Shown: positions 43,119 through 55,480, counted from the first letter of the stretch. The stretch is 64,000 bases of DNA from Voacanga thouarsii (GCA_026120185.1 JANUWF010003366.1:3038001-3102000), one strand, 5' to 3'. Notes: generated by a model not told the origin, from the letters alone. Numbers and translations are program-made.

Positions 43119-44722
43119 AGAGTTTTAGCATAATTAAATTTTATTTTGTGTAGGAAGGCTGTATTTCAGCCTTGCATGACTTAGTGAAGAGTAGGAGTGT
43201 TGTCCTGGGGGTGACATGATAGGAATGTCCTAATCCTACTCTTGTGCCCTACAAAAATTTCTAAGTGAATTCATACTTTTTTTTATCCTTAGTTTTTCTT
43301 ATTTCTCAATTCATTAGGTTGTTCAATTCAGCTAAGCCAATTCTATTTCAAAAATTCCAGCAAAGTGCTATGGCTTTGAAGGTTCAAAAACATCTAAGTG
43401 TAAGACATCTTATGGGCCGAAAATGGGGAGGGGTTGTGGAAGGTTCCCAAGAGAATTAATCTCCATGGTTGAACCTTCAAACTCCAACCTAAGTGTATTC
43501 ATCTTATTCATGTTGTAAACTTAAATTTTTTTTCCAGCTTCTTGTTCAGTCCAAGTGTCAAAATTTTCAGCCATCATTCCCTCCCAAATGCTGCCAGAAA
43601 AATAGCCCTCTTGACAAGCTTGAAGTCTGAAATTATAAGGCCAAAGCCGGACTGCACAAATGCTGTGCAAACTAGAAAATTTTCTGGACACTTTCGCAGC
43701 TTTGGTGAACCTAAACCAAGCTGTTTCTTCCAGTTTTTCACCCAACATCTTAACCTCGTTTTTCCTCCATGAAGAAGGCTGGAAACTAGCCTTGAAAGAC
43801 CTCTGAATACCCCTTCAAATCTTCTGCAAACTGCTGAAAAATGGCAGCAAAATCTGCCTAGAACAATTCCAGTAACTTGCGAAATCTGCCCAGGAATTTT
43901 CCAGCTTTGTTCCTTCTTCAGTCTTGTTCGAAACCTCCACCATTTTTCTGTACAAACTTCCCTTGAACAGCCATGAATTGAGCTCTATCATCTTCTCCAG
44001 TATTCTACTCGAAACCAGCCCCATGGCTACTCCTAAAATATCTCCATCAATCCCTCCAATCAAGCCATTGATTGGAGACCAAAATTCCAGCAGACATATT
44101 TAGAAAACAACCATAATTCATCTCTCAAACAACCAGAAATCCCTCCACCATTGTACTCCATATTTTCGGCCACCATTAAGCCCCTTCAACCATCGTTCAT
44201 CTCAACAAAACTCACAGACAAACAGCCGGCCATTGGAGCTTCCAAAAGCTCTCCTCTATTAAAGATCTTCTTACCATATTTTGTTTCCAAAATTGATTCC
44301 CTAAAATAGTCCTTTAGTATTTCAAACAACCAGCTTTCCTTTTCCTCTCAAATCAGAAAATTCAACTTCCTAAACCCTCCAAATCAATTCGATGACCCTA
44401 ATCCCTCAGAATTTCGGCCAGCTTCAACCAAAACTCTCTCCATTCTCTCAAAATCAAGAACACCTACTAAACATCCTCACGCCTAAGATCACTCCAAACT
44501 TCTCCAATCTCCTCCAAAAACTCCAGATCATACCTATTCAACCCCTTGAAACCACTTTTACAATTTTTAGCATCAAATGCCAAAATCCAACTCTCTCTTT
44601 TGGATAAAAAAAACCAGTATTTTTGTGAAGGCTAAAGAACACCTTCAAGGTAAGCATGATCAATCACCCTACCTTCTCTTATCTTCAACTTCTAATGAAT
44701 ATATGTATATATAAACCTACTA

Positions 44723-44914
44723 ATGGACTCTCTTTTCCTCTTTTCTCTCTTTCTCTCTCTCTCTTCCTCTCTTTCTTGGCCGAATGGTGACTTCAACCAT
44801 GGCCATATTTTCTTCATCTGTCTTGGATGGATTGAGTCCCTAAGAGTTAGGATCTATTCGAAACTACTCCAAGGTAGTCATCAATCAAGTAAGCCTCTTC
44901 AAACCTCTCTTTAA
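44723..44914 (+). other. Short frame shared by both long LTR copies, probably non-coding
   Basis: This frame (ending SKLLQGSHQSSKPLQTS) corresponds to the minus-strand frame 60720-60502 in the other copy (HSKLLQGIHQSSKPF). The similarity is explained by DNA homology. N-terminal parts do not align well as protein, and codon-position conservation cannot be judged from two copies. A CT-rich microsatellite (44738-44775) encodes the Ser/Leu/Phe run. Confidence 0.3.
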
Positions 44915-47061
44915 ATTATAGATTCATGTCTCTAGGATGATATTGGAAGGAGATGGATTATGATTAGGATTTAAGCATGTGTTGTTGTGAAGGAGTTGAG
45001 ATTTGAGCATGAATAAATGTGTGTATATGATGGAGATGGGATTGATGCATGAGTTGATTGTCTTGGTTGATTGAATGGCGTTTTTAGGGTTTTGTTACAT
45101 GCTCTCCATGTCGTGAGTGGTATGTGTGATCAAGCATGTTAGAGATTATATCACCTTTGGTGAATAGGGTTTGTGTTCATGTATTTTTGTTAATTCCACG
45201 ATTATGTTTATGTTAGTAGAGTTTGGATCGTGCCTTAGTAAATTTAGATCTATGCCTTTATTCATGATTTGGATGATTTGATGAATTGGTGTGGAGTGTA
45301 TGTTCATGATTATGGTTAGCAATAGAAATATGATCATGACCTAGTTGTCCCTAAGCTAATTTTATTTCATCAATAAAATGATTAATGCTATAATTTCTTC
45401 TAGTAAATTTTGAAAACCCTAGGGAAGGTAGATTTGGACTATTATATATAAAATAATGATATTTTAGTCAAATAAATGATAACTTTTATTAAAGAAATGA
45501 AATATATAGATATTATATAAAATATTAATATCAAATAAAGCCTTATATATAAATAATCATAATAAGTAAAATATTAATTTTGTAAGTCTTATATTCATAA
45601 ATACTATTAAAATTTATTTATTATCTTTCAATCAAAACCCATTAAAATTTGCTTACAAATAATTTTAGTTGCCAATTATTTTCTAACAAATAATTATTAA
45701 TAGATTATTATTTTACATAATATCACCTAGGACCCTTCATCAAATAAACTCTAATTTATTTTTAGCAAGATTTAAACCTTCAACTTATTAGTACCTAGTT
45801 CCCAAAACCCTAATTATTTTAATATCAAACTAGACTTAGCTTATAAACCCTTTTATTTATTATCTGGCCTTAAAGCTTGGGAGACTAGGATCATGGTTGC
45901 AGTAAGTTGAGCTAGAATTATTTGTCAAAGTGAATTTTGGCTTGAGTTTAATTATGGCTTATATTTACCCCGAGTGGGGTTAGATCAGTTGTTGAAGACC
46001 TTTATTTTATCTCAAGCTAAGGATCAAGTAAGCTCCTGCATAAAACCTTATTGATGCAAAATAGTTCTATGGTAAGCCAATTGTGGAGTGCCTGGTCACT
46101 CATTTCTGTAAAGGCAATTGAGGATTGTCTCCCTTCTCATTTTAGTCAAACAAATTATTTGAAAATCAATAAGCAGATTTACTCAAACTCTAAAACTCTT
46201 TCTAAAACCAGTTTTGCCCCAAACTTTGGAAATCCTTAATTGGCATGTTCAAGTGGAACTATGTTTTATTCATTTTTCCAAGTGGGATATATATTACGTT
46301 GAGTACTCAATAAGGGTAGACTGCTAGGACTAGTCCTTGAAGGGTTAGGGTAAGTCCCTCCTAGGTGGCCACTTCTGAGGGGTGAGTCTTTCACTGATAA
46401 GATGTCAGTCCAGTAGGTCGTGCTGGTCCGAGCTAGCAGTTTTTAGTCAAGTGGACTATGTGTTTTGTTTGGGTATAGAGAAGAAGGAGTATCTTGCCTG
46501 GTAGGCCGATCACCTACTTTTTGTCAGTCTGCACAAAGTGTGGCATTTTGACCGTTGTATGGTTATAGGGCCCAACGTGTGGTAACCCATGACCACCTTT
46601 TTGAGTAGTTGATTTTATTGAACATGTATGGTTGGAAAAGCCAAAAACACCACTCTTGATTTTGACTATTGTTTATTGCTTGCCAGTATTTCTCTTATGA
46701 AGATTTTACACCTTGCATTCATGAACTATTTCACTGGACACCTAAAGCACACACAGATTTACTAAGATTTTTATTTCATCACCCTTTTTACCATGATTTC
46801 AAGTCGATCCTGCTGTGGGGATGAGTAGCTAGTTGTTACTTGCCTTGGAAGATTTTCTAATATTTATCTTGTGTAATGCTTTGGGAGTTGAGAGTGAACA
46901 ATTTTATTTTGGATTTGTGTTTTGGATTCTTGGATTGTAATAAGTTTTAAGTATTGTTTTCATTCTATTATTTCGATTGTGTGACCTAGTTATAAAGACC
47001 CCTTGTCCTTTAGACAAGGCGACATCCTCGGCCCTGTTGGGCCTAGTAGTGGGGTGTTACA

Positions 47062-47339
47062 GCTTCAATTACATATTCCTATATCCTTGAGTTGTATATA
47101 TTTCTTTATTTTTTTTATTTTATTCTTTTCTCACTTTATTTAGTCGGCTAAAAAATGAATGAAAAGTGATTAGTGTGTACTTGTTCCTTTGAGGATCGAT
47201 ACTCGTTAATTCCCTATGCTATGCTTGCAATGAGTGTACTTACTCGTATGTGTATTTTAGGATTAATGTTTTAATTAAAACTTGACTAAGGGATGGATTT
47301 AAATTTGAGGATTTTTATACACCGAAAATTAATGTATCA
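47062..47339 (+). repeat. Element D 3' LTR, second part
   Basis: Matches 35690-35950 (TCCTTGAGTTGTATATATTT, AATGAATGAAAAGTGATTAG, GATACTCGTTAATTCCCTAT) and ends AATTAATGTATCA. It is followed by CTCAT (47340-47344). Confidence 0.88.
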
Positions 47340-47344
47340 CTCAT

Positions 47345-48214
47345 CACTTATCATTTTTTCAACACTTTCTCTTTCTTCCTTTTGCTTTTGGGAATTAATA
47401 GCCTTAAGAAAGTGTATTTCTCTTCACTATTTGTATTGACCCCCATAATCAAGAAAAAAGTATTTTCTCGCCTCCAAAGATGAAACAACAAACAATTCAT
47501 TTTTCTCCTTATGTTTCAAGTCTCAATTAATGCTTTTCCATAATTTTCCAACTTAAAGAGTTTTTTTTTTTCTCACATTCCTTATCAAAACTAAAAATCA
47601 AGCAAAGTTCAAACCCATAGTACAAGAGTTAGTCAACAACTCTCCCATATTCATCACATTATCTACATTCAAAGTAGATGAGTCAAATAATACTCAAACA
47701 TTAATGCATAAATAAGATTAACTCAAATTCTCAAGTCTTAATATATCTCATCTAATAAACCATTGTATTGATAAAAATCCACCATATAAAAGACAAAATT
47801 CATATCCAAGTAAGAAAGATAATTACAACTTTGCTAAAACAATGAAAACCACAAAACTTTCAGCAAAAATGGATATGGAAAATTTCGTCAAAGCTAAACT
47901 CTCTCCCCACACTTAAACTAGACATTGTCCTTAATGGCAAAAAATATAACAATGAAAGCAAAGCCAAGAAGACCAAAATAAATAAAGAGGAAGAATAGAG
48001 AAAAGAAAATACCTCCATTGTAGAGTAGTTCCAACACATGTGAATCCACCACAAGGAGTCAGTAGGGAAATTGTACCTAGATAAAGCATAAGAGATACCA
48101 AAAATAAAAAATAAATCTAGAAAAAGCAAAGAAAATCAAAAGAAAAATAGTACAACAAAAAATAAGTGAAAAGGACCAAAGAGAAATCATGAATCATAGA
48201 GGGTAACATCGAGA
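47345..48214 (-). other. Element E 3' internal non-coding region, part 1
   Basis: The reverse complement contains GACAATGTCTAGTTTAAGTG TGGGG (47935-47905) as in element D at 40300. It continues to the D insertion at 47340. The frame 47860-48129 (minus) is not a recognised protein. Confidence 0.7.
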
Positions 48215-49350
48215 TGCTTTAAAATGATAAGTTCTTCACCCAAATATGGTTTCACTCGACTTCCATTTACCATAAAGATTCTTTTAGTTGGGCGAAAAAC
48301 CCCAATAACTCTAAATAGGAAAACTCGATGTATCTCATATGTCCCTGACCATTTTAACTTCAACTTACCTGGAAAAAATCAAAGCCTAGAGTTAAATAAT
48401 AACACCTTGTCCCCTTCTTTGAACTCTTGAGGGGAACAAATATGTCTATCATGCCAACGTTTCATCTTATCTTTGTAAATCTGAGAATTATAGTAAGCAT
48501 CATTATGCCACTCTTCCAACTCATTCACTTGAAGCAATCTTCATTGTCCTGTAAGGTGAAAGTCAAAATTAACAAGTTTAATTACCCAATAAGCCCTATG
48601 TTCAACTTCAACTGGTAGATAACATGACTTCCCATACACTAATCTCTAGGGGGTTGTACTAATAAGAGTTTTGAAAGTAGTCCTATAAGCCCAAAGAGTA
48701 TCATCTAATTTCAAAGTCCAAACATTCATTTTATGATTAACCACTTTTTTTCAAAATTCTTTTTAACTCTCGATTTACCACCTCAACTTGGCCACTTGTT
48801 TAGGGTGATAAGCAGTAGAAAAATTATGAGCAACCCCTAAATGTTTGAGAAATTTGTCCAATTGGATATTGCAAAAGTGTGTCCCCCTATCACTAATAAG
48901 AACGAATAGGTTAAAAGTTTTTCAAGGAATTTGACTACAACCTGAGCATAATTAGTTGGCAAGGCTTGTGCCTCATCCCACTTAGACACATACTCAACCG
49001 CAACCAAGATGTATATGTAATCCAAAGAATTAGGAAAAGGGCCCATGAAATCGATCCCCAAACAATGAAAAAATTCACAAGCTTGAAAAATTTGCAATGG
49101 CATCTTATTAGATTTCGAAATGTTACTTGTACATTGACACCATCAAAATTTTTAACAAACTTGTGAAAGTCCTTAAAGATTGTTGGTCAATAAAATTCAG
49201 ACTCAAGCACCTTTTTTGTCGTATCGTTAGCTTGGTAGTGGCCTCCTGCGGGTTCTTCATGATAATGTTTCAAGATGTTTGCACTTTTCGCGAAATCCAC
49301 TTATCTCTGAATGATTTAATCCACACAACACTTGAATAAGTAAGGATCTT
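48215..49350 (-). pseudogene. Element E integrase (Athila type, broken)
   Basis: On the minus strand: MPLQIFQACEFFHCLGIDFM, GPFPNSLDYIYILVAVEYVS, KWDEAQALPTNYAQVVVKFL (49103-48837) carrying the first catalytic Asp (GIDFMGP). Then a degraded core (VIGGHTF where ISDGGTHF is expected, so the second Asp is lost), and a C-terminal part with [25 protein letters not shown] and MVNGSRVKPYLGEELI ending near 48215. Upstream, a zinc-finger region is only partly visible. Stops and frameshifts throughout. Confidence 0.82.
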
Positions 49351-49559
49351 TTCAAAAGTACTACTTTACTTCGGAGTGGAATTTCTTCTTTTATTGTGAC
49401 ATGAAATCCCCCGGAACCAAGTAATTAGCAAAATCCGCAAACCAAGGTGTATGAGAAATCTAATCATTAACAAGTAGAAGTTGTTCATTCGAGAAGGTGT
49501 CATTGATGTTACTTTTGGCTAATGGTTCTAAGTTTGGATTTTCCAACCTAGATAAGTGA

Positions 49560-49925
49560 TCTGTAGCCAAATTTTTTGCTCATTTTTTATCCCTGATCTC
49601 CAAGTCGAATTCCTGCAATAGTAAAACCCATCTTATCAATCTTGGTTTGGAATCATGCTTGGATAGTAGGTATTTAAGGGTGGAATGATCCATATATACA
49701 ATGACTTTGGACAAAATTAAATGAGAATGGAATTTATCAAAAGTAAATATTATTGCAAGCAATTCTTTCTCCGTTGTGGTGTAGTTCTCTTGTGCCACTA
49801 TAAGAGTTTTCCTTGTATAGTAGATTGGTTGAAAGTGCTTATTCCTCCTTTGTCCAAGCATCGTGCCTACTACATAATCCCTTGCATCACACATTAATTC
49901 AAAAGGAAGAGAAATTCGGTGCAAT
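49560..49925 (-). pseudogene. Element E RNase H
   Basis: Open frame [97 protein letters not shown]. It keeps the gypsy RNase H catalytic D (CDA), E (TEKELLA) and D (YMDHS) positions. This is the best preserved domain in the element, broken only at its edges. Confidence 0.88.
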
Positions 49926-50395
49926 TAATATAGGAGAGTTAATCAATTTCATTTTAAGCATATTAAAGGCCTTGAGATATTTTTCAGCAAAATAAAAAGC
50001 AACATCTTTTTCAAGTAAAGAAGTAAGAGGTTTAGAAATTTTTGAGAAATCTAAGATAAATCTCCTATAAAAATATGTGTGACCAAAAAAGCTTCGGATA
50101 GCCTTCACAGAACTGGGAGGAGGGAGTTTCTCAATTGTCTCAATTTTTGCTCTATCGACCTCAATATTTTTTCTTGAAATCTTGTATCCCAATATAATAC
50201 TTTCTTGCACCATGAAGTGACATTTTCCCAATTAAGCATGAGGTTGGTCTCTTCACACATTTGGAGCACTTTCTCTAAATTGGCCAAACATAAGTCAAAA
50301 GAATAACTAAAAATAGAAAAATCATCCATAAAAAAGATCATCATGCATGTTTGTAGAACAAATAATTTTTCCATATGCACTGATTGAAATACCAA
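49926..50395 (-). pseudogene. Element E reverse transcriptase, C-terminal part
   Basis: It begins abruptly at 50395, just before CMMIFFMDDFSIF (catalytic FMDD intact), then SFDLCLANLEKVLQMCEETN, LMLNWE, a frameshift, KCHFMVQESIILGYKISRKN, EVDRAKIETIEKLPPPSSVK, AIRSFFGHTYFYRRFI and SKPLTSLLEKD. This is typical Athila RT thumb and connection. Everything upstream is missing; the DNA beyond is copia. Confidence 0.88.
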
Positions 50396-50874
50396 AATAG
50401 AAAGAAATAGAATATCCTTGATTAATCAATCTTGAAACAGAAGCCAGATTCTATTTAAAACTAAAAATATATAAAAATATCTTTTAAAACTAAAATCCTA
50501 TTTCAATCAAATACAAGTCTTCCACTGCTTCAACCCACACTTGTGCTTCGTTGCCCACCTAAGTCCATGTCTCTTCTACTAAGTTACCTTATTTTGCTGA
50601 ACCCCTGCAAGGAATTAGAGATATGGTCAGTGGCTCCGGAATCAATAATCCAAGCAAACGATGATCCAACAATTTTTCACGGTCAAAATGAATAATATTA
50701 GGGTTTCTGAATTACTTGGAGAAGTCAATAAAATTTGATTCAAGAAATTAAGAGAATTGTGATTGGTTGGGAAGTCGAGGTGTTGTTTTGTGATTTGGTG
50801 GAGCTAGCCACGTCTTATGGTATTATTGCTTGCATGAAATTCCATGAAAGATTCTAAATGTTTTAAAGGTTTCT
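50396..50874 (-). pseudogene. Copia protease fragment of another family, and flank
   Basis: On the minus strand near 50690-50590 it reads FAWIIDSGATDHISNSLQGF, the copia aspartic protease start with DSGA. The upstream 50700-50870 has weak gag-like text (ESFMEFHASNNT) and downstream is frameshifted. It is too short to place in a lineage. It lies between truncated element E and copia B, so both abutments are likely insertion or deletion scars. Confidence 0.65.
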
Positions 50875-51280
50875 ATAGTTAGATTTCGATCATGCAAACT
50901 AGTGTATACACAGTGAAAAAAAAAATGAAATCAACTCAAAGGATTATTCGTATGTAATTAAACGGGTTAGGAGAGCGAAGAAAAATTTGTTACCTCTGAA
51001 TTGCAGTTTTCAAAATTTTTCTTCGTCATAAAACTTCTCTGAAAATTAATCCAAGCCTTGAACCACCAAATTTTGAAAATAGGAATTTCCCTAATATTGA
51101 TCCATACGATGATGTATTCAAGAACCATTGAAATTTTCTGCTAGAAAAATAAATATGGTGGCCAGGTTTAATTTTGAGAAGAAAAGTAGAAAAAGGCTAC
51201 AGAGATTTTTCCTATTTTTTTCTACCTTGAAGGCAGCAGAATTTTTCAAGAAAAATCGAGAGATCTACCTGTTCACAGTT

Positions 51281-51321
<41 letters not shown>

Positions 51322-52790
51322 CTTTTTCCACCACCTTAGGCAAGCACGAAAAGCTCCAATTTTGTTTCCTAAATAATTTAGGAACCAAATTAATTGTTTT
51401 GTCCGTTTTATTTCTTTGAGCATTTAGGATGCCTCTTAAATGATTTAGGAAATCATTATAATGAAGCCTTTTTTTTTCTCTTATGGGCTTTAGGTTTCTA
51501 AAATTGCAATATGGGCCCTTGCATTATAACTAGTTTATAATTCAATCACAACTCTATTAAATAATTGCAATTTCACTCAAATAATTATAACACTTTATAA
51601 TTAACCTATAATTATTATTTCTTCTCACAAATTAACCATATAATATTATCATATAATATCTTAAGTTTAAATTCCTCTATTGTGTGTGACATATTAGGTT
51701 TTCAAGTCAATTAGTAGCTAATATGAATTAATTCTATCATAATATAATTAATAATCCATTTATAGTTAGAATTAACTTATTAATTCTCTAACTAATGAAT
51801 CCATATTTAGTAGATCATGAGCGACATATAGCAATACAACTTGACTACCTAGAAGTCCACAAAGTCAAGTGGCTTGACATGAATCCTTCCATAGCAAAAC
51901 ATCGGTGCATTAAATTCCTTTAACCATACAATATCCTATTTAACTTAGAGTATGGAATTAGTGCCAACTCCCTCCAGAATATTAATGAATTCTGACCCGA
52001 ATATTTTAGTACTTGTTCCCGGAATCTATTACTCATTATATGTTTTAATTGGAACTATTTCCAACACATAATCGCCTTGCCCAAGGACTTCTTGAGTAAT
52101 GATTTCTACAAGTAACCTTGAGATATTTGCTCATACTATTAAGAGTAGTGAATCCTTTGTTGACCCTCTCAACTATTTTAGTTTAGTTCACGTTGTATCC
52201 AATGTCCATCCCATATGCAATCTTAAAGGGACTCTAGGGATTGGAATCAAAGTACATCGCTAAGTAAACAAAGTACCTTGGAGATCTCAAGTCTAAGGAT
52301 ACTTACATATTTGCGATAAGAAGATTCTATCGCTGGCACTAAATAGCTATTCATGTGATTATCTCATAGTTAAGTCATCCAATGAACTTTTTCAAGTAAC
52401 AAGCATCCATGTGTTAACTTTGAGTATCACAATACTCATAGATATGAGAACCACCGCTTGATCAAATCAAGAAGTATAACGCATACTAGTCTTGGAGCAT
52501 TAATGATGCCCTATCTCATTAATACTATGACTAGGGATGGTTTAAGTATAAGTACTACATAGTATAGTAGGAATCTCACATTACGATCTCTATTATAATT
52601 TCCTTAATACTATACAATGTGCTTGAGACTTTATCTAACAGTTACATATATATATATATGTATATATATATACACACACATGCGTAGAATGATTAATTAA
52701 GCTGAAAGATAAAAAATATCTTTCATTAATAAATGCGCCATATATAATATATAATATACAAGTGATTGCCTCTAGAGCATAACACTAATA
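50875..52790 (-). repeat. Copia B 3' LTR with microsatellites
   Basis: Minus-strand start TATTAGTGTTATGCTCTAG (52790). Body colinear with other A/B LTRs (CAAGTGGCTTGAC; GGAATTAGTGCCAACTCC). The end is placed near 50875 because AGATTTCGATCATGC resembles the end of the 27280 LTR (GGATTTCTATCATGC). It contains an (AC)n run 51284-51319 and a (TA)n stretch about 52645-52672. The end coordinate is approximate. Confidence 0.75.
51284..51319. repeat. (AC)n microsatellite
   Basis: About 18 uninterrupted AC repeats within the copia B LTR, absent from the other LTR copies. Confidence 0.95.
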
Positions 52791-53337
52791 AACTCCCACT
52801 TGTACTAGAGCCAATTATTCATGCTTCGAATACTGAATAACTCAACATGTCTATCATGTTTCTTCTGGGGCAGTGCCTTAGTGAGTAGGTCCGCTATTGT
52901 TCTCATCCATGGAAACTAACTCTATTTTTACATTATTTCTATCTATGATTTTCTGGATCAGGTGATAGCAACTTAGTACGTGTTTGGATCGCCGGTGAGA
53001 CTGCGATTCCTTTACTTGTGCAATGACTTCATTGTTGTCACAATAAGAAAGTATTGGATCTATAATTCTAGGGACCACTCCCATTTCTATCATGAATTTT
53101 TTTATCCAAACTGCTTTCTTAACTGCTTCAAAAGTGGCTATGTACTCAGCTTCACTCATCAAGTCGACAATAATATCTTGTTTGGAACTTTTCCAACCTA
53201 TTGCTAGCTTGACTGTGATTTGGAGTCATCCTTATTGGATTGAAAATTGGCATCAATATACCTTTTTATTTTTAAATCAATTTCTCCAAATATCAAGAAT
53301 AAGTCCTTAGTCCTTCGCAAGTACTTAAGGATATTCT
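52791..53337 (-). pseudogene. Copia B RNase H (broken)
   Basis: MSEAEYIATFEAVKKAVWIK, KFMIEMGVVPRIIDPILSYC, DNNEVIAQVKESQSHRRSKH, VLSCYHLIQKI (53162-52878), with the second-half catalytic residues of copia RNase H. The pol end (TKALPQKKH-like) and AACTCCCACTT purine tract lie downstream at 52791. The first half (53337-53163) is frameshifted. Confidence 0.85.
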
Positions 53338-54489
53338 TTACAATTGTCCAATGAGCATCTCTGGGGTAATATTAGTATTTGCTCGCAAAACTGGAGAATA
53401 TGATATATTAGGCCTAGTGTATATTATAGCATACATAATAGATCCAATTGCTAAAGCATTCAGAATTCTACTCATATGATTCCTTTCAACTTGTGTCCTG
53501 TGAGACATCGACTTTAAAATGCTTATTTCATGAGACATGGGTAAGAATCCTCTTTTAAATTGATCCATGTTAAATCTTTTCAGCACTTTGACTATGTATA
53601 TTGGCAGTGAAAGACCAAGCAACCATTTTGATCTATCTTTATAGATCTTTATTCCCATAATATAGATTACTTCTCCAAGGTATTTCATAGAGAATTTCTT
53701 GGACAACCAATTCTTTATAGATTGAAGAACCGAGGCATCATTTCCTATTAACAATATCTTATCTACATAAAATAATAGGAAAATGATTGTACTCCTACTA
53801 ACCTTCTTGTATACATAAGTTTCATCCATGTTTTGAATGAAACTAAATTCTTTGATTGTTTCATCAAAATGGATGTTCCAACTCCTAGAAGCTTATTTAA
53901 GTCTATAGATGGACATTTGTAGCTTGCACACTTTTGTGCAATCATTGGATGTGAAACCCTCAAGTTGTGTCATATACATTTTCTCATTCAGGTTTCCATT
54001 TAGGAAAGCTATTTTCACATCCATTTTCCAGGCCTCATAATCATAATGAGCGGCAAGTGCTAGGAGTATTCTTATGGATTTTAGCATAGCAATTGGTGAG
54101 AAGGTTTCGTGATAGTCAATACTATATTGTTGACGATAACCTTTAGCTACCAATCGTGCTTTATAGGTAACTATTTTACCTTCCATGTCTGTTTTCTTTT
54201 TGAAAATCCATTTGCATCTAATATGTTTGATTCCTTTAGGTAGATCAACCAAAGTCCATACTTAGTTGTCGCACATGAAATCAATTTTTGACTTCATGGC
54301 CTTAAGCCATTTGTTAGATTCTGAACTATTTAGAACATTCTTGTAAGTAGTGGGCTCATCTTCATCTAAGAGCAATACATCATTATGGTCACTTATGAGA
54401 AATTCGTATCTCTTAGGTACCACACATATCCTACTCAGCCTATGAAGCTCCTGTGTAGATGAAGATTTATTTATTATATCAATAGACAT
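53338..54489 (-). pseudogene. Copia B reverse transcriptase (broken)
   Basis: KNVLNSSESNKWLKAMKSKI (54489-54262), [80 protein letters not shown] (54252-53893), a frameshift, then ETYVYKKVSRSTIIFLLFYV, DKILLIG, where YVDD is YVDK, and KYLGEVIYIMGIKIYKDRSK, SIMYAIIYTRPNISY (53829-53338). Few stops. The clearest copia RT in the window. Confidence 0.88.
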
Positions 54490-55480
54490 GGATCAACTGG
54501 TTGATAATTTTTTTTTTGTTCTTCTTGACCTTCAGTAAGTTCAATTTTACTCCCACTATCTTTTTTAATCATGTGTTTTTTCTTTAAAAAAAAAGCATGC
54601 TTTGAAACAAATAGTTTTTTTTAGAAGGTAGGTAAAAGTAATATCCGAATGACTTTTTCAGATATCCAACAAAAAAACACTTGTCAGACTTACTTTCAAG
54701 TTTGTCTAACTGCGACGGCCTTTTAACATAAGCCAAGCAACCCTATATTCTTAGGTAAGATAACTTTCTCCTATTTCCTAAGAACAATTCATAAGGGGTG
54801 GAATTAACCATTTTTTGTCGCAATTCTATTTAGAATATAAATAGCTGTTTCTAGTGCATACCTCTAAAACAATTTTGGTAAGTCTGCTAAAGCCATCATG
54901 GTCTGTACCATCTCTAGAAGGGTTTGATTCCTTCTCTCAAATACACCTTATTTTGAGATGTATATGATGGAGTCCATTGAGATAATATCCTATTTTCTTT
55001 AAGATAACTTTAAGACTCTTGGCTTAAGTATTCACTTCCTCGATCGGATCTTAGAATTTTAATACTTTTGCCAAGTTGTCTCTCTACTTTATTCTTGAAG
55101 TCTTTGAACTTATTAAAAGCTTCAAATTTGTATTTCATTAAATACAAATACCCATATCATGAATAATCATCAATAAATGTTATGAAATAGTGATGGCCTC
55201 GTCGTACTCATATAGGTATTGGGCCACATACATCAGTATGCATGAGTTCAAATAACTCTTTGGCCATTGCTCCTTTCATTTTTCCAACTAAACAAGACTT
55301 GTGTGTGCCATAAAATTCATAATCAAATGACCCTAAGTCACCAAGTTTGTGTAATTTAGAAATATGATTCTTATGTACATGGCCTAATCAACAATCCCAT
55401 AAGTAAGATGGGATTAAGTTATCTTTTCTTTGTTTCTTATTGTTTATGTTAAGAATTAGATCATTCATGTCTAGAATATA
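54490..55480 (-). pseudogene. Copia B integrase (broken)
   Basis: On the minus strand: HIGHVHKNHISKLHKLGDLG-like text, CLVGKMKGAMAKELFELMHT, DVCGPIPI, FITFIDDYS, LYLMKYKFEAFNKFKDFKNK and LRSDRGSEYLSQES, so the D-D-E residues are still readable. Further on come RNQTLLEMVQTMMA and the C-terminal CLAYVKRPSQLD / CFLVGYLKKSFGYYFYL text (54730-54620). Multiple stops. Confidence 0.82.

Larger units (their letters stand above)
42805..47061 (-). mobile_element. Solo long LTR, about 4.26 kb, minus orientation
   Basis: Plus-strand ends TGTGAAACCCCAG and CGGGGTGTTACA-like (GTGGGGTGTTACA). The reverse complement is therefore TGTAACACCCC..GGGGTTTCACA, the same ends as the copy at 58295-62630. The two copies are colinear across their lengths. 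It splits D's 3' LTR, which resumes at 47062 with TTCAATTACATATTCC. The flanking five bases (GTTGA / GCTTC) do not match clearly. No gag or pol domain found inside, and no internal direct repeat of the ends, so a solo LTR of a giant-LTR element is the simplest reading; a non-autonomous unit without LTRs is the alternative. Confidence 0.75.
34360..47339 (+). mobile_element. Athila-related non-autonomous gypsy element D (gag plus accessory ORF, no pol)
   Basis: LTRs at 34360-35950 and 41473-42804 + 47062-47339 flank a 5.5-kb internal region. That region has a degenerate Athila-type primer site, gag (36206-37590), a spacer, a second ORF (about 38800-39996) and a 3' region with AAGTGTGGGGGTA before the 3' LTR. 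No protease, RT, RNase H or integrase is present between the LTRs. It is inserted into element E, a related element in opposite orientation. Target duplication GTCAT (34355) / CTCAT (47340) matches 4 of 5. Net length is about 8.7 kb without the nested long LTR. It presumably moved using pol from a relative like E. Confidence 0.85.
30937..50395 (-). mobile_element. Athila-like Ty3-gypsy element E, 5'-truncated and twice interrupted
   Basis: Read on the minus strand it runs RT catalytic region, RNase H, integrase (50395-48215), 3' non-coding region (48214-47345, then 34354-33883) and 3' LTR (33882-30937). The RT box FMDDFSIF and integrase text (GIDFMGPFPN..YILVAVEYVSKW) are of the Athila type. 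The internal region is split by element D. Joining the two sides gives the same uninterrupted order as D's own sequence at about 40900-41040, proving continuity. The 3' LTR is split by a copia solo LTR. Gag, protease, most of RT and the 5' LTR are missing beyond 50395. Confidence 0.85.

Noticed and set aside
43265..44607. Several 60-100-codon frames in the long LTR as genes
   Set aside because: Frames are not preserved as proteins in the second copy at 58295-62630, and no domain is recognisable.
51284..51319. (AC)n run as a feature of special interest
   Set aside because: An ordinary microsatellite within an LTR copy.
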